Below are positions 35,717 to 45,423 of a stretch of DNA of 60,163 bases, in pieces. The DNA is from Acrocarpospora pleiomorpha (GTDB taxonomy: Bacteria > Actinomycetota > Actinomycetes > Streptosporangiales > Streptosporangiaceae), in NCBI RefSeq assembly GCF_009687885.1, contig NZ_BLAF01000057.1, positions 12,364 through 72,526 on the forward strand. Direction: 5' to 3'. A program made the position numbers and the translations under genes. Below the pieces are notes generated by a model, which worked only from the letters and a program-made list of their open reading frames with translations, was not told where the DNA came from and ran no database searches. How positions within the stretch are numbered: position 1 is the stretch's first letter; every line of letters starts with the position of its first letter.

Positions 35717-37330
35717 TTAGCGTCCTACCCGTCTCGTGACCATTCCAATGATGGAACTCACCTCGGTGATCCGGAGCCGGTGCGCGACCAGCAGGTAGAC
35801 CAGGCCGCCGAGGCCGCCGCCGACCGCCAGCACCGCGGCCGAGCTGAGCGCGGTGATGTCCGCCAGCCGTACGCTCCCCCACAGCACCAGCAGCGCGACC
35901 AGCGCCGCCGGGATGGCCGCCAGATACATCCGCAGCAGCCCGGCGGCCACGATCCGGCCGCTGAGCCCGCCGATCCGGCGGCTGGCCAGCAGCCAGGTCA
36001 GCGCGGTGCCCAGGACGTACGTCACGGTGAACGCCCCGGCCAGGCCCATCACCACCAGTTCCGGCGGGAGCGTGACATACAGCGTGATCCCGATCCCAGC
36101 GTTGATCAGCACGTTCACCCCGGCGATCAGCGCCGGGGTACGGGTGTCGCCGAAGCTGTAGAACACCCGCAGCAGCAGCTGGAAAATCGAGAACGGCACC
36201 AGCGCGAGCCCGAACACCTGCAGCACGTGCCCGATGTAGATCGCCTGCTCGGTGGAGACCGCTCCTCGTCCGAAGATCAGTACGGTCACGGAGGGGCCGA
36301 GCACCATCAGCAGCAGCCCCGCCGGCACGATCACCGAGGAGACCATCCGCACCGCCGACGCGAACTCGCCCCGGGCCGAGTCGAACTCCCCATCCCGGAC
36401 GTACACGCTCAACCGCGGCAACATCGCCGTGATCACCGAAACCGCGATGATCCCGTACGGCAACTGGAACAGCTGGAACGCATACGAGTACGGGGTGAGC
36501 CCCCGCCCCGCGATCCCGTCCGCGAAGGCCGCGCTGCCCGCCCCGGTGGCCAGCCGCGTGGTCACCACGAAGCCGATCTGGTTGATCCCCACGAAGGTCA
36601 GCGTCCAGACCGCGAGCCGGCTCAGCTCCCCCAGCCCGGCCCGCCAGATGTCGAACCGCGGCCGGAACCGGAACCCGGCCCGCCCCAGCGCGATGACCAG
36701 CACGATCGCCTGCGCCACAATGCCCGCCGTGGTACCCACGCCGAGCAGCAGCAGCTCGCCGTCGGTCACCTTGGCCACGTCGTGCGTGCCGTGCCGCAGC
36801 AGGTACGCCACGCCGACGCCGATCACCACGAGGTTGTTGAGCACCGGCGCCCACATCGGCGCGCCGAACCGGTCCCGGGTGTTCAGGATTGCCCCGGCCA
36901 CCGCGCCCACGCCGAAGAAGGCGATCTGCGGCAGAATCAGCCGGGCCAGCGTGACCGCCGCGTCGATCCCCTCCGGCGCAAGATCGTCGGCGTAGAGCAG
37001 CACCAATGGCCGGGCCAGCAGCACGCCCGCGACGGCGATCAGCGTGAGCGCGAGGGTGGCGGCGGTCAGCAACCGCTGCTCGTAGGCCTTCCCGCCGTCC
37101 GGGTCCTGCTTGTGGTGGCGCAGGATGGCGGGCACGATGACGCTGCTCAGCACCCCCCCGATGAGCAGGTCGAACAGCACGAACGGGATCGTGTAGGCCA
37201 CGTTGTACGCGTCGCCGAGAATGGTCACACCGATGGCCGAGGCCAGAATGGCGGTCCGCAGAAAGCCGGTCAGGCGCGAGACCAGCGTCCCGGCCGCCAT
37301 GATCGCGCTGGCGCGCAACAACCGGCTCAT
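35717..37330 (-). CDS. murJ: Lipid II flippase MurJ (MviN)
   Basis: 537 residues of an MATE/MOP-type integral membrane protein with about 14 helices. SRLTGFLRTAILASAIG at the N-terminus carries the conserved Arg residues that line the cavity. RFGAPMWAPVLNNLVVI and the late LLASRRIGGLSGR segment are typical. It flips lipid II for peptidoglycan synthesis. The neighbouring pseudokinase gene probably regulates it. A decayed partial copy is present at 184-298. ATG start at 37330 with GGAG upstream. Confidence 0.95.
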   Translation of the reverse strand: MSRLLRASAIMAAGTLVSRLTGFLRTAILASAIGVTILGDAYNVAYTIPFVLFDLLIGGVLSSVIVPAILRHHKQDPDGGKAYEQRLLTAATLALTLIAVAGVLLARPLVLLYADDLAPEGIDAAVTLARLILPQIAFFGVGAVAGAILNTRDRFGAPMWAPVLNNLVVIGVGVAYLLRHGTHDVAKVTDGELLLLGVGTTAGIVAQAIVLVIALGRAGFRFRPRFDIWRAGLGELSRLAVWTLTFVGINQIGFVVTTRLATGAGSAAFADGIAGRGLTPYSYAFQLFQLPYGIIAVSVITAMLPRLSVYVRDGEFDSARGEFASAVRMVSSVIVPAGLLLMVLGPSVTVLIFGRGAVSTEQAIYIGHVLQVFGLALVPFSIFQLLLRVFYSFGDTRTPALIAGVNVLINAGIGITLYVTLPPELVVMGLAGAFTVTYVLGTALTWLLASRRIGGLSGRIVAAGLLRMYLAAIPAALVALLVLWGSVRLADITALSSAAVLAVGGGLGGLVYLLVAHRLRITEVSSIIGMVTRRVGR

Positions 37331-37420
37331 GTCACTCCTTGGTACGGCGGAACCACGAGGCTACTGGGGATCGCCCGCTAATGCTCGCTCGCCTACACCC
37401 GAACCACGGTGACGACGCGA

Positions 37421-37715
37421 CGGAGTCCGAGGGAAATCAGAGGGCTGGATGAGCCCACGGTGCTGGGGCTGTCGTTTCGTCCGGCAGCCACGGCGATGGC
37501 AGGCGGAGTCCGAGGGAAATCAGAGGGCTGGATAAGCCACGGTGCCGGGGCTGTCGTTCGTCCGGCAGTCACGGCGATGGCGGGCGGGGTTCGAGGGAAA
37601 TCAGAGGGCTGGATGAGCCACGGTGCCGGGGCTGTCGTTGTCCGATAGCCACGGCGATGGCGGGGGCGGGCGGAGCCCGAGGGAAATCAAAGGGCTGGGT
37701 GGGTGGGAGTTCCAC
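37421..37715 (+). repeat. 83-bp tandem array of repeat family B
   Basis: Four units, each opening with CGGAGTCCGAGGGAAATCAG or a close variant at 37421, 37504, 37585 and 37671 (spacing 83, 81, 86). Each continues with GGGCTGGATGAGCC, CACGGTGCCGGGGCTGTCGT and CACGGCGATGGC. The last unit has the GGGTGGGTGGGAG tail seen in dispersed copies. The array lies between murJ and DUF6049. The remaining 37,716-38,019 shows no gene. Confidence 0.88.
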
Positions 37716-38019
37716 GGCGAACATTCAGGTGGGGTGTGAGGGCTGGGGTCCGTAGCGGGTGGGCAGGGCGGACACTCCGGCCGACCGTGATAGCGGGCCT
37801 CTCGTTAGCCGCTGGTCAGCGGCCATCGCGGGCGCGGTGGTCTCTGGCACGGTCTTACGTCGGCCTACGTGTCCGCCCTGCCCACCCGCAGGGTGACCCG
37901 CCGTACTTCGCACCGGTCCTTGGAACAAAACGCTGGCCTGGGGAATGCAGATCGTGGAGTGGCCGGGGGGATGAGGGGAAAAGCGGGCAAAGTGCGGCGA
38001 TCTGGAGGTGTGGTTGTGG

Positions 38020-40095
38020 TCACGCCTCTTGGGGTTCTCCGTGTTCGCGGACTGGGGTGGGTAACAGGGGGCGCTTCTTTGAGCGGCGGCGGAGGATGCG
38101 CATCACTACTGCTGCCATCATGATCACGACGGCCGCGCCGACGATTACTAAAGCGATTCCGCCGTAGCCGGTCGCGGAGACGGTGAGTTTGGCGGCTTTG
38201 CCGTAGACGCGGTCGTCGGGGGTGAGGAGTTGGACGTTGAGGGTTGCCTGGCCGCCGTCGCCGAGTACGGTGACGGGCACGTCGAAGGACTGGGTTTTGC
38301 CCTGGGGGACTTTTACGGTTTCGCTTTCGTAGACGCCTTCGGGGGCGCCTTGGGAGGCCTCTACGGCGAGTAGGGCGGGTTGGGCGGATTTTACGCGGAT
38401 GGCGATCATGACGTCTTCGCGCATTCCGTTGGTGACGGTGACGGGGATTCGGCCGTTTTCGCCGGCGATGGAGCGGGGGTCGTCGGGGCGGGCGACCGAT
38501 ACCAGGGCGATGCGCGCGTCCACGGCTTGCTCGACCTTGGTGATGAACGCGGCCGCGTCTTTCTCGGCGCGCTGGCCGCGCCAGGAGGCTGAGGCCAGTC
38601 GTAGTAGCGCCGTCTCGAAGACCGGGGCGCCGCTGGTGGGCACCTTGGTGGCGGTTTCCACCTTTCTGGCCAGTTTGCGGACGGTCGTCATGTACGCCTT
38701 GGACAGCTCGGCCTGGCGCGCCTGCGGCGGGTAGACCAGATCGCCGCGTGGGGTCCGGCCGGGCTTCACGGAGTCGAGTGTGATCGGGCGGGTCCACGGC
38801 AGGGGCTTGAGCAGGTCGGCGACGAAGGCCGGGTCGGGGTTCCACATCCGGGCGGTGGGCGCGACGATCACGCTGGCCGCGCGGTTCGGCTGGGAGAGGC
38901 TGAGCATGGCGGTCTCGGCCAGGAAGCGCTGACGTGCGGCCAGCGCCGCTCCAGGTGCCTTGGTGTCGGTGCTCAGCAGCTGGCCCAGGACGGGATCGGC
39001 CAGCTGCGCGGTGACCTGGCCTTTGACCGTGTCCAGCGCCGCCGCGGGGACGGCGGTGGCGGCGTCGAGCGGGTTGACGGGCGGTAGCGCGGAGCCGGTC
39101 AGCAGCACGGAACGGGTTCCGTTGACGGCGAGCTCGTCGAGGCCGTCCCGATCGATCAGGCCGCCCGTCGGCCACACGGTGGTGGCCGGGATCTGCCGTT
39201 TGAGCAGCTGGCTGGCCACTGCGGAGCCCTGCGCCACGGCCTGCCCGGTCGCGTTGTCCAGCCCGTTGTGCACCAGGGCGGCCACATCCGGATCCCCGTA
39301 CGGCGTGGCGATCACCGGGTTGTCGGCCAGGGCGGTGCGGACCCCGTTCAGCCACGCGCCCGCGTTGGGGTCGGCCGTCCGGTTCGCCCGGTCCCCGCTG
39401 TTGCCGTCCCTGTGCGCCTGGGACAGCCGCTGGGCGTCGTCCAGCAGGGCAGGGTCGACGAACCAGGTGACGTTGCTGTCCACCGTCTCGGCGAGTTTGA
39501 GCACGTTCGCCAGGCGGCCGTCGCCGAGCAGGTCCTCGTCCATGAAGACGCCGTCGTCGGCCTGATGCTGGCGGCCGATCATCGGCAGGGCGACCGCGAC
39601 CCTGGTCTTGCTGAGCTGGGTGCCTGCGGGGATGTAGGTCAGGAAGGTGCGCGCGGCGGCCACCGGCGGCTCGGTGAGGCCGTGCGCGACCTCGATCGTC
39701 AGCGCGTACACCCCCGGCTGGGTCAGTCGCAGCTGGCCGGGGGCGAGGTCGAGGGTGAACGGGAACTTGCCGGTGGCGTCCAGCTGGGCGCCCTGGATGC
39801 TGGTCTTGTAGCTGTTGGTGAAGTCGGCCTGGCCGGTGGCGTGGGCGTCCATGTCGGCGCGGGACCGGAGCGGGGTGCCGGAGCCGTAGCGGACCCGGAC
39901 GTAGACGGGGGCCTGCGGCGTGCCGCTGACCACGCCGGAGATCGTGATCGGGGCGGCGGGGTCCGGCGACTCCGGGGTGATCTCCGTGAGCACCACCCCG
40001 TCCGCGGCTGCGGCGGAGGCGCGCGCGCTCGCCGGGTATGCCAGACCTGGCGCGACGAGCCAGGCGGCGGTCAGAAGGGAAACCAGGCGACGCAC
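38020..40095 (-). CDS. DUF6049 family exported membrane protein
   Basis: 691 residues. A signal peptide (about 1-30, RRLVSLLTAAWLVAPGLAYP) leads to a long extracytoplasmic region with immunoglobulin-like beta segments. A single C-terminal membrane helix (about 640-665, IALVIVGAAVVIMMAAVVM) and a basic tail follow. DUF6049 proteins are almost always beside murJ in actinomycetes, so a role in cell-wall assembly is likely but not shown. GTG start at 40095. Confidence 0.9.
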   Translation of the reverse strand: MRRLVSLLTAAWLVAPGLAYPASARASAAAADGVVLTEITPESPDPAAPITISGVVSGTPQAPVYVRVRYGSGTPLRSRADMDAHATGQADFTNSYKTSIQGAQLDATGKFPFTLDLAPGQLRLTQPGVYALTIEVAHGLTEPPVAAARTFLTYIPAGTQLSKTRVAVALPMIGRQHQADDGVFMDEDLLGDGRLANVLKLAETVDSNVTWFVDPALLDDAQRLSQAHRDGNSGDRANRTADPNAGAWLNGVRTALADNPVIATPYGDPDVAALVHNGLDNATGQAVAQGSAVASQLLKRQIPATTVWPTGGLIDRDGLDELAVNGTRSVLLTGSALPPVNPLDAATAVPAAALDTVKGQVTAQLADPVLGQLLSTDTKAPGAALAARQRFLAETAMLSLSQPNRAASVIVAPTARMWNPDPAFVADLLKPLPWTRPITLDSVKPGRTPRGDLVYPPQARQAELSKAYMTTVRKLARKVETATKVPTSGAPVFETALLRLASASWRGQRAEKDAAAFITKVEQAVDARIALVSVARPDDPRSIAGENGRIPVTVTNGMREDVMIAIRVKSAQPALLAVEASQGAPEGVYESETVKVPQGKTQSFDVPVTVLGDGGQATLNVQLLTPDDRVYGKAAKLTVSATGYGGIALVIVGAAVVIMMAAVVMRILRRRSKKRPLLPTPVREHGEPQEA

Positions 40096-40132
40096 GCCCT
40101 GAATGCTATAGGCCAGACGTACACACCCGTTG

Positions 40133-40636
40133 TCAGCCGGTGCGACCGTGACCGGTGAGATCCACGGGCTTGGCGTCCACGAGGGCGAACAGATGGATTG
40201 CTCGTAAGCGCACTACCGTGCTGCGTTCGCCGGTCGCGGTGTAGACGAACTCGTCGGGGTCGGTGCCGTCGATCAGGCGCTGGTCGATGAGCACGGTGAG
40301 CCGTTCCGGCAGCAGCAGCGGCCCGACCAGACCGGCGGCGTAGTCGGTGGCCGCGTTGACCAGGAAGGCCGAGGCCGGTTTGACCCGCTGCGCGCCCAGT
40401 AGCGCGCCTACCGCCGCGGGTTTGGGCGGCGTGGCGACGGACCCGATCACGGCCACCGGTTCCCGCACCCCGCGGACGGTGGTCTCGAAGACGCTGACCC
40501 CGACACAGGTACGCGCGGGGACTCCCAATACCTCTGGCAGGTCGTCGAAGCAAGTCAGGACACGGGGAAGCCGTACGATCTCATGGTGGATCTGATGGGC
40601 GAGGAGGCGGCGGTGGATCGCGAGGGCGTCCTGCAT
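40133..40636 (-). CDS. YbaK/ProX-type aminoacyl-tRNA deacylase
   Basis: 167 residues with the YbaK/aminoacyl-tRNA-deacylase fold. VNAATDYAAGLVGPLLLP and the C-terminal EFVYTATGERSTVVRLRA match actinobacterial members; the typical catalytic Lys of Cys-tRNA deacylases is not obvious. Such proteins hydrolyse mischarged tRNA, so substrate and activity are uncertain. ATG at 40636 follows AAGGAG with an eight-base spacer. It is divergent from cca, so one region drives two tRNA-related genes. Confidence 0.82.
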   Translation of the reverse strand: MQDALAIHRRLLAHQIHHEIVRLPRVLTCFDDLPEVLGVPARTCVGVSVFETTVRGVREPVAVIGSVATPPKPAAVGALLGAQRVKPASAFLVNAATDYAAGLVGPLLLPERLTVLIDQRLIDGTDPDEFVYTATGERSTVVRLRAIHLFALVDAKPVDLTGHGRTG

Positions 40637-40780
40637 TGTCTGCGCTCCTTCATCGTGCCCCCGACAGATCTGCGACTGACCGTAACCTGGTGATCGCCAT
40701 AGGTGTACTAGCCCAGAAGCACCTGTTCCGTAATCGAAGGACTACCCAGCTTGTCCCCTTCAAATCGTGTAGAGAGCGCT

Positions 40781-42169
40781 GTGAGCGACTTGTTCCGCCG
40801 GGTCGAGCCCGTCGCCGACGACCTCGGCGAGGTGTTCGCCAAGCGTGGCCACGAGCTCGCCCTGGTCGGCGGTCCGGTTCGTGACGTGCTGCTCGGCCGC
40901 GCAGGGCACGACCTCGACCTGACCACTGACGCCCGCCCCGAGCAGGTGCTGGAGATCGTCAGGGACTGGGCCGACGCGTTCTGGACGATCGGCATCGAGT
41001 TCGGCACCGTCGGCGCGCGCAAGGGCGACTGGCAGCTGGAGATCACCACCTATCGCAGCGAGGCGTACGACCCGAAATCCCGCAAACCCGAGGTGCGGTA
41101 CGGCGACACGCTCGAAGCCGATCTGGCCCGCCGGGACTTCGCGGTGAACGCGATGGCGGTCCGGCTGCCGGGCCACGAGTTCGTCGACCCCCACGGTGGC
41201 CTGCGAGACCTGGCCGACCGCGTGCTGCGCACCCCGGGGACTCCCGAGCAGTCCTTCGGCGACGACCCGCTGCGCATGTTGCGTGCGGCCAGGTTCGCCT
41301 CGCAGCTGGGTTTCACGGTCGACGAGGCCGCGATCGACGCGATGCGCGACATGGCGGAGCGGATCGAGATCGTCTCGGCCGAGCGTATCCAGACCGAGCT
41401 GGACAAGCTGATCTGCGGCGCGAACCCGCGCGCCGGGCTCACCCTGCTGGTGGAAACCGGTCTTGCGGCACATGTCCTGCCCGAGTTGCCCAAACTCCGT
41501 CTGGAGATCGACGAGCACCACCGGCACAAGGACGTCTACGAGCACACCCTGATCGTGCTGGAGCAGGCGATCGCCCAGGAGGCCGCGGGTCCCGACCGGG
41601 TGCTGCGCTGGGCGGCGCTCCTGCACGACGTCGGCAAGCCCAAGACCCGCAAGAACGAACCGGGTGGCCGGGTCTCCTTCCACCACCACGAGGTGGTCGG
41701 CGCGCAGCTGACCAAACGACGCCTGAGCGAGCTGAAGTTCCCCAAGGAAGTGATCAACGACGTGGCCCGCCTGGTCGAGCTGCACCTGCGCTTCCACGGC
41801 TACGGCGAGGGCGAGTGGACCGACAGCGCGGTCCGGCGGTATGTGCGCGACGCCGACCACCTGCTCGACCGGCTGCACAAGCTCACCCGGGCCGACTGCA
41901 CGACCCGCAACAAGCGCAAGGCGGCGGCGCTGTCGCGCACCTACGACGAGCTCGAGGAGCGCATCGCCCGGCTGGCCGAGGAGGAGGAGATCGCCAAGAT
42001 CCGTCCGGAGCTGGACGGGAACGAGATCCAGGAGATCCTCGGCATCCCGCCGGGGCCGATGGTGGGGCGGGCGTACAAGTTCATGATGGACATCCGCATG
42101 GATGAGGGCATGATCGGCAAGGAGGCCGCCAAGGAGCGGCTCCTGGCCTGGGCGGCCGCCAATGGATGA
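40781..42169 (+). CDS. cca: CCA tRNA nucleotidyltransferase
   Basis: 462 residues from the GTG at 40781 (GAGAG upstream); a TTG at 40751 is possible. The class II nucleotidyltransferase head has GGPVRDVLLG and the metal-binding DLDL (Asp44, Asp46). A tRNA-binding middle follows, and an HD domain (HHRHKDVYEH and LLHDVGKPK) lies in the second half, as in the PcnA/Cca type of actinobacteria. It adds or repairs the 3' CCA of tRNA. The tRNA in this window indeed lacks an encoded CCA. Its end overlaps bioA by eight bases. Confidence 0.93.
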   Translation: MSDLFRRVEPVADDLGEVFAKRGHELALVGGPVRDVLLGRAGHDLDLTTDARPEQVLEIVRDWADAFWTIGIEFGTVGARKGDWQLEITTYRSEAYDPKSRKPEVRYGDTLEADLARRDFAVNAMAVRLPGHEFVDPHGGLRDLADRVLRTPGTPEQSFGDDPLRMLRAARFASQLGFTVDEAAIDAMRDMAERIEIVSAERIQTELDKLICGANPRAGLTLLVETGLAAHVLPELPKLRLEIDEHHRHKDVYEHTLIVLEQAIAQEAAGPDRVLRWAALLHDVGKPKTRKNEPGGRVSFHHHEVVGAQLTKRRLSELKFPKEVINDVARLVELHLRFHGYGEGEWTDSAVRRYVRDADHLLDRLHKLTRADCTTRNKRKAAALSRTYDELEERIARLAEEEEIAKIRPELDGNEIQEILGIPPGPMVGRAYKFMMDIRMDEGMIGKEAAKERLLAWAAANG

Positions 42170-43400
42170 TCTCCTGAAGCTGGATCGGGAGCACGTCTGG
42201 CATCCCTACACCGCGTTCCCGCCCGCCGTTCCCGTGCACGCCGTCGCCCGGGCGAACGGGGTACGGCTCACGCTCGCCGACGGCCGGGAACTCGTGGACG
42301 GCATGTCGTCCTGGTGGGCGGCGATCCATGGGTACCGCCACCCCCGGCTGGATCAGGCGATCAGGACCCAGCTGGACGACATGGCGCATGTCATGTTCGG
42401 TGGGCTGACCCATGAGCCCGCAGTACGGCTGGCGGTCAGGCTCACCGAGATGACCGGGCTTGATCGGGTGTTCCTGGCCGACTCCGGCTCGGTGGCGGTC
42501 GAGGTCGCGATCAAGATGGCGATCCAGGCGACCGGCCGGACCCGGCTGTTCACGGTCCGGGGCGGCTATCACGGGGACACCTTCGAGTGCATGTCGGTGT
42601 GCGATCCGGTGAACGGCATGCATCACCTGTTCACCGGGGCGCTGGCGCAGCACGTGTTCGCGCCGCCGCCCCCGCTGGGTTACGAGGCGGCTCCGGATGA
42701 GGGTTACCTCAGCGAGGTGGCCGATCTCCTCGAACGGCACGCGCACGAGCTGGCCGCGATCATCCTGGAGCCCGTGGTTCAGGGTGCCGGGGGCATGCGC
42801 TTCTACCACCCCACCTATCTCCGGAAATTTCGGGAAATGGCTGATGCGCATGGGCTGTTGCTGATCGCCGATGAGATCGCGACCGGGTTCGGGCGGACCG
42901 GGGAGCTGTTCGGCTGCGACCACGCCGGGATCCGGCCGGACATCATGTGCGTGGGCAAGGCGCTGACCGGCGGATATCTCTCGCTGGCGGCGACCCTGTG
43001 CACCGCCGAGGTGGCCGACCGCATCGGACTGCTCATGCACGGCCCGACCTACATGGGCAACCCGCTGGCCACCGCCGTCGCGGGCGCGTCCCTGGACCTG
43101 CTGGCCGAACGTCCCTGGCGGGCGGAGGTGAAGGGCATCGAGGCCGCCCTGATGGAGGGCCTCGCGCCGGCGGTGCCGTACGCGAAGGACGTGCGGGTGC
43201 TCGGCGCGATCGGTGTGATCGAAGCCCACGAACCCGTGGATATCCAGAAAATTCAGGACATCGTCATGGAGCACGGGGTCTGGTTGCGGCCGTTCGGGCG
43301 GCTGATCTACACGATGCCGCCCTACGCGTGCGAGCCGGGCGACCTCACCATGATCACTGATGCCATGGTGGCCGCCGCCCATACGCTCACGTCGCCGTGA
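42162..43400 (+). CDS. bioA: Adenosylmethionine-8-amino-7-oxononanoate aminotransferase
   Basis: 412 residues of a class III PLP aminotransferase. VWHPYTAF near the N-terminus is diagnostic of BioA. SSWWAAIHGY, IADEIATGFGRTG (Asp237) and CVGKALTGGYL (Lys266, Schiff base) are intact. It makes 7,8-diaminopelargonate in biotin synthesis. It overlaps cca by eight bases, so translation is probably coupled. No other biotin gene is in the window. The 3' end overlaps the convergent MFS gene by 14 bases. Confidence 0.93.
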   Translation: MDDLLKLDREHVWHPYTAFPPAVPVHAVARANGVRLTLADGRELVDGMSSWWAAIHGYRHPRLDQAIRTQLDDMAHVMFGGLTHEPAVRLAVRLTEMTGLDRVFLADSGSVAVEVAIKMAIQATGRTRLFTVRGGYHGDTFECMSVCDPVNGMHHLFTGALAQHVFAPPPPLGYEAAPDEGYLSEVADLLERHAHELAAIILEPVVQGAGGMRFYHPTYLRKFREMADAHGLLLIADEIATGFGRTGELFGCDHAGIRPDIMCVGKALTGGYLSLAATLCTAEVADRIGLLMHGPTYMGNPLATAVAGASLDLLAERPWRAEVKGIEAALMEGLAPAVPYAKDVRVLGAIGVIEAHEPVDIQKIQDIVMEHGVWLRPFGRLIYTMPPYACEPGDLTMITDAMVAAAHTLTSP

Positions 43401-44667
43401 CCGGCTGGCGCGCGACGGCGCGGTAGGCGAGCGCGGACACGCCGTACAGCACGCAGATCAGGGCGAGCACCCCGACCGAGCGCCCGTTCGGCGGCAGCAG
43501 CAGCGCGGCGATCGAGACCCCGACCACGAACATGCCGTTGAACAGGAAGTCGTAGATCGAGAAGATCCGGCCCAGGTAGGCGTCCTCGATGTCGCGCTGC
43601 ACCACGGTGTCGGTGCAGATCTTGATGCTCTGGCCGGTGATCCCCAGCACGAACCCGGCCACCAGGAAGCCCGGCTCCCAGAACGGCACGCACAGCACGA
43701 ACTCCAGCGCGCCCGCGGCCACCAGCATCATCGGGATCCACGTCTCGATCCGGAACCGCTGGGTGGCCCACGGCGTGATCAGCGCCGCCGCGAAATATCC
43801 GACCCCGGAGGTGGCCACCACGCCGGTGATCTGCGCTAACCCGGCCTCCGCGTTGTCGGTGAAGTAGTAGCGGAAGAGCAGCAGCACCAGGCCCATGGAC
43901 ATGCCGTAGAGCAGCCGGTGCGCCGCCATGCTGCCGAGCGCCGAGGAGGGCCCGCGCCGGTGCAGGACGTGCCTGGCGCCGTCGCGCAGCCCGGTGACCA
44001 CGTTCCGCAGCGCTTCCTTCGTCTGCGGCCGACCCGGGTCGTACGCGGGGCCGAGCAGGTCCCTGGCCATGGTGGCGGCGATCAGCGCGCTGGACCCGAA
44101 CATCACTCCGGAGATCACCAGGATGCCGGCGGTGCCGCCATACCCCGCGCCGAAGGCGAGCCGGAGCAGGAAGCCCGCGCCCGCGCCCACGAACGTGGCC
44201 ACCGTGCCCGACGTCGGCGTGACCGCGTTGGCCATCATCAGCCGGTCGGCGGGCACCACGTGCGGCAGCGAGGCCCCCAGCGCCGCCAGGAAGAACCGGT
44301 TGACCCCGAGCACCCCGAAGGAGGCCGCGTAGAACACCCAGTCGGGCGCGTGCGCGGCCACCGCCGCCGCGGCCCCGAACAGGAACACCCCGCGCACCAG
44401 CGGCCCGATCACCAGGATCTGCCGCCGCGACCAGCGGTCGATGAACACGCCCGCGAACGGCCCGATGATCGAGTACGGCAGCAGCAGCACCGCGAACGCC
44501 GCCGCCACATCCGCCACCGAGGTCTGCTTCTCGGGACTGAAGAACGCGTATCCCGCCACGGCGAACTGGAAGATCCCGTCCGAGAACTGCGAGACGAGGC
44601 GGGTGCCGAACAGCCGCCGGAAGTCCCGGCCTTGGAGCACGACGCGCAGATCCGAGAGATAGGACAC
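43387..44667 (-). CDS. MFS transporter
   Basis: 426 residues with about 12 membrane helices. The N-terminal RLFGTRLVSQFSDGIFQFAV and the loop GVFIDRWSRRQILVIGP match MFS_1/MFS_3-type exporters. A cytoplasmic loop near the middle (GLRDGARHVLHRRGPSSAL) separates the two halves. The substrate is unknown; a biotin-intermediate role is not supported. GTG start at 44667, divergent from idi across 92 bases. Confidence 0.88.
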   Translation of the reverse strand: MSYLSDLRVVLQGRDFRRLFGTRLVSQFSDGIFQFAVAGYAFFSPEKQTSVADVAAAFAVLLLPYSIIGPFAGVFIDRWSRRQILVIGPLVRGVFLFGAAAAVAAHAPDWVFYAASFGVLGVNRFFLAALGASLPHVVPADRLMMANAVTPTSGTVATFVGAGAGFLLRLAFGAGYGGTAGILVISGVMFGSSALIAATMARDLLGPAYDPGRPQTKEALRNVVTGLRDGARHVLHRRGPSSALGSMAAHRLLYGMSMGLVLLLFRYYFTDNAEAGLAQITGVVATSGVGYFAAALITPWATQRFRIETWIPMMLVAAGALEFVLCVPFWEPGFLVAGFVLGITGQSIKICTDTVVQRDIEDAYLGRIFSIYDFLFNGMFVVGVSIAALLLPPNGRSVGVLALICVLYGVSALAYRAVARQPVTAT

Positions 44668-44759
44668 CCGGCAAGCCTAGTGCCGCAAGCAGAATGGGAC
44701 ATCAGGGTCATCCCGGATACAGGTCCTCCCACGGCTCAGGGTCTCGTACGCTCGATCGC

Positions 44760-45344
44760 GTGACCCCAGACGAACATGTCGTGCTGGTCGACGGCGAGGG
44801 AAACCCGATCGGCACCGCCCCCAAGTCCACGGTTCACGGCGCTCACACCCCGCTGCACCTGGCGTTCTCCAGCTACGTCTTCGATGGTGAGGGCAACGTG
44901 CTGCTCACCAGGAGGGCCGCGCATAAGATCACCTGGCCTGGGGTGCTGACCAACTCCTGCTGCGGCCATCCTCTGCCCGGGGAACCGCTGCCGGCCGCCG
45001 TCCTCCGCCGCCTCTCCTTCGAGCTGGGGATCACCGTGGAATCGGTGGACCTGCTGCTCCCGACCTTCTCCTACCGGGCGATCATGGACAACGGCACGGT
45101 CGAACACGAGCTCTGCCCGGTCTACCGGGTGCTCGCGGCCGGACGCGCCGAGCCGAACCCGGAGGAGGTGGGTTCGGTGGAGTGGGTGCCCTGGAAGGAG
45201 TTCGCCGATCAGGTCCTCAGCGGCGAGCTGGAGATCTCCCCGTGGGCGGCCGAGCAGGTGCCCCTGCTGGCCGCGCTCGGCCCCGACCCGCTCCGCTGGC
45301 CTATCGCCGATCCCACCAGACTGCCCCGAGCAGCCCAGCTATGA
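44760..45344 (+). CDS. idi: Isopentenyl-diphosphate delta-isomerase type 1
   Basis: 194 residues from the GTG at 44760. A Nudix-fold enzyme interconverting IPP and DMAPP. The catalytic Cys67 is in TNSCCGHP. The acidic pair Glu115/Glu117 lies in GTVEHELCPVY. RRLSFELG is the Nudix-like helix. SVEWVPW near the end is typical. It supplies isoprenoid precursors, for instance for undecaprenyl phosphate and menaquinone. A strong terminator follows. Confidence 0.95.
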   Translation: MTPDEHVVLVDGEGNPIGTAPKSTVHGAHTPLHLAFSSYVFDGEGNVLLTRRAAHKITWPGVLTNSCCGHPLPGEPLPAAVLRRLSFELGITVESVDLLLPTFSYRAIMDNGTVEHELCPVYRVLAAGRAEPNPEEVGSVEWVPWKEFADQVLSGELEISPWAAEQVPLLAALGPDPLRWPIADPTRLPRAAQL

Positions 45345-45345
45345 A

Positions 45346-45378
45346 GGAACGCCCCGGGCGCGATGCCCGGGGCGTTCC
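45346..45378 (+). terminator. Terminator between idi and ino1
   Basis: A perfect 14-bp stem (GGAACGCCCCGGGC and its complement) with a five-base loop directly after idi. The convergent ino1 ends at 45424, so it may serve both. Confidence 0.88.
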
Positions 45379-45423
45379 ATATATCTCACGCGACTTCACG
45401 AGCCGCGCTGAGGGGGAAAGCGC

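Noticed and set aside
34427..37381. A 984-codon plus-strand open frame opposite murJ and the pseudokinase gene
   Set aside because: Antisense shadow with Arg/Pro/His-rich composition and no family resemblance.
37421..37715. Possible CRISPR array
   Set aside because: Units are contiguous and similar throughout their length; there are no unique spacers and no cas genes in the window.
37865..39355. A 496-codon minus-strand frame in another phase of the DUF6049 gene
   Set aside because: Overlaps a well-supported gene, is Arg/Pro/His-rich and has no hydrophobic or conserved segments.
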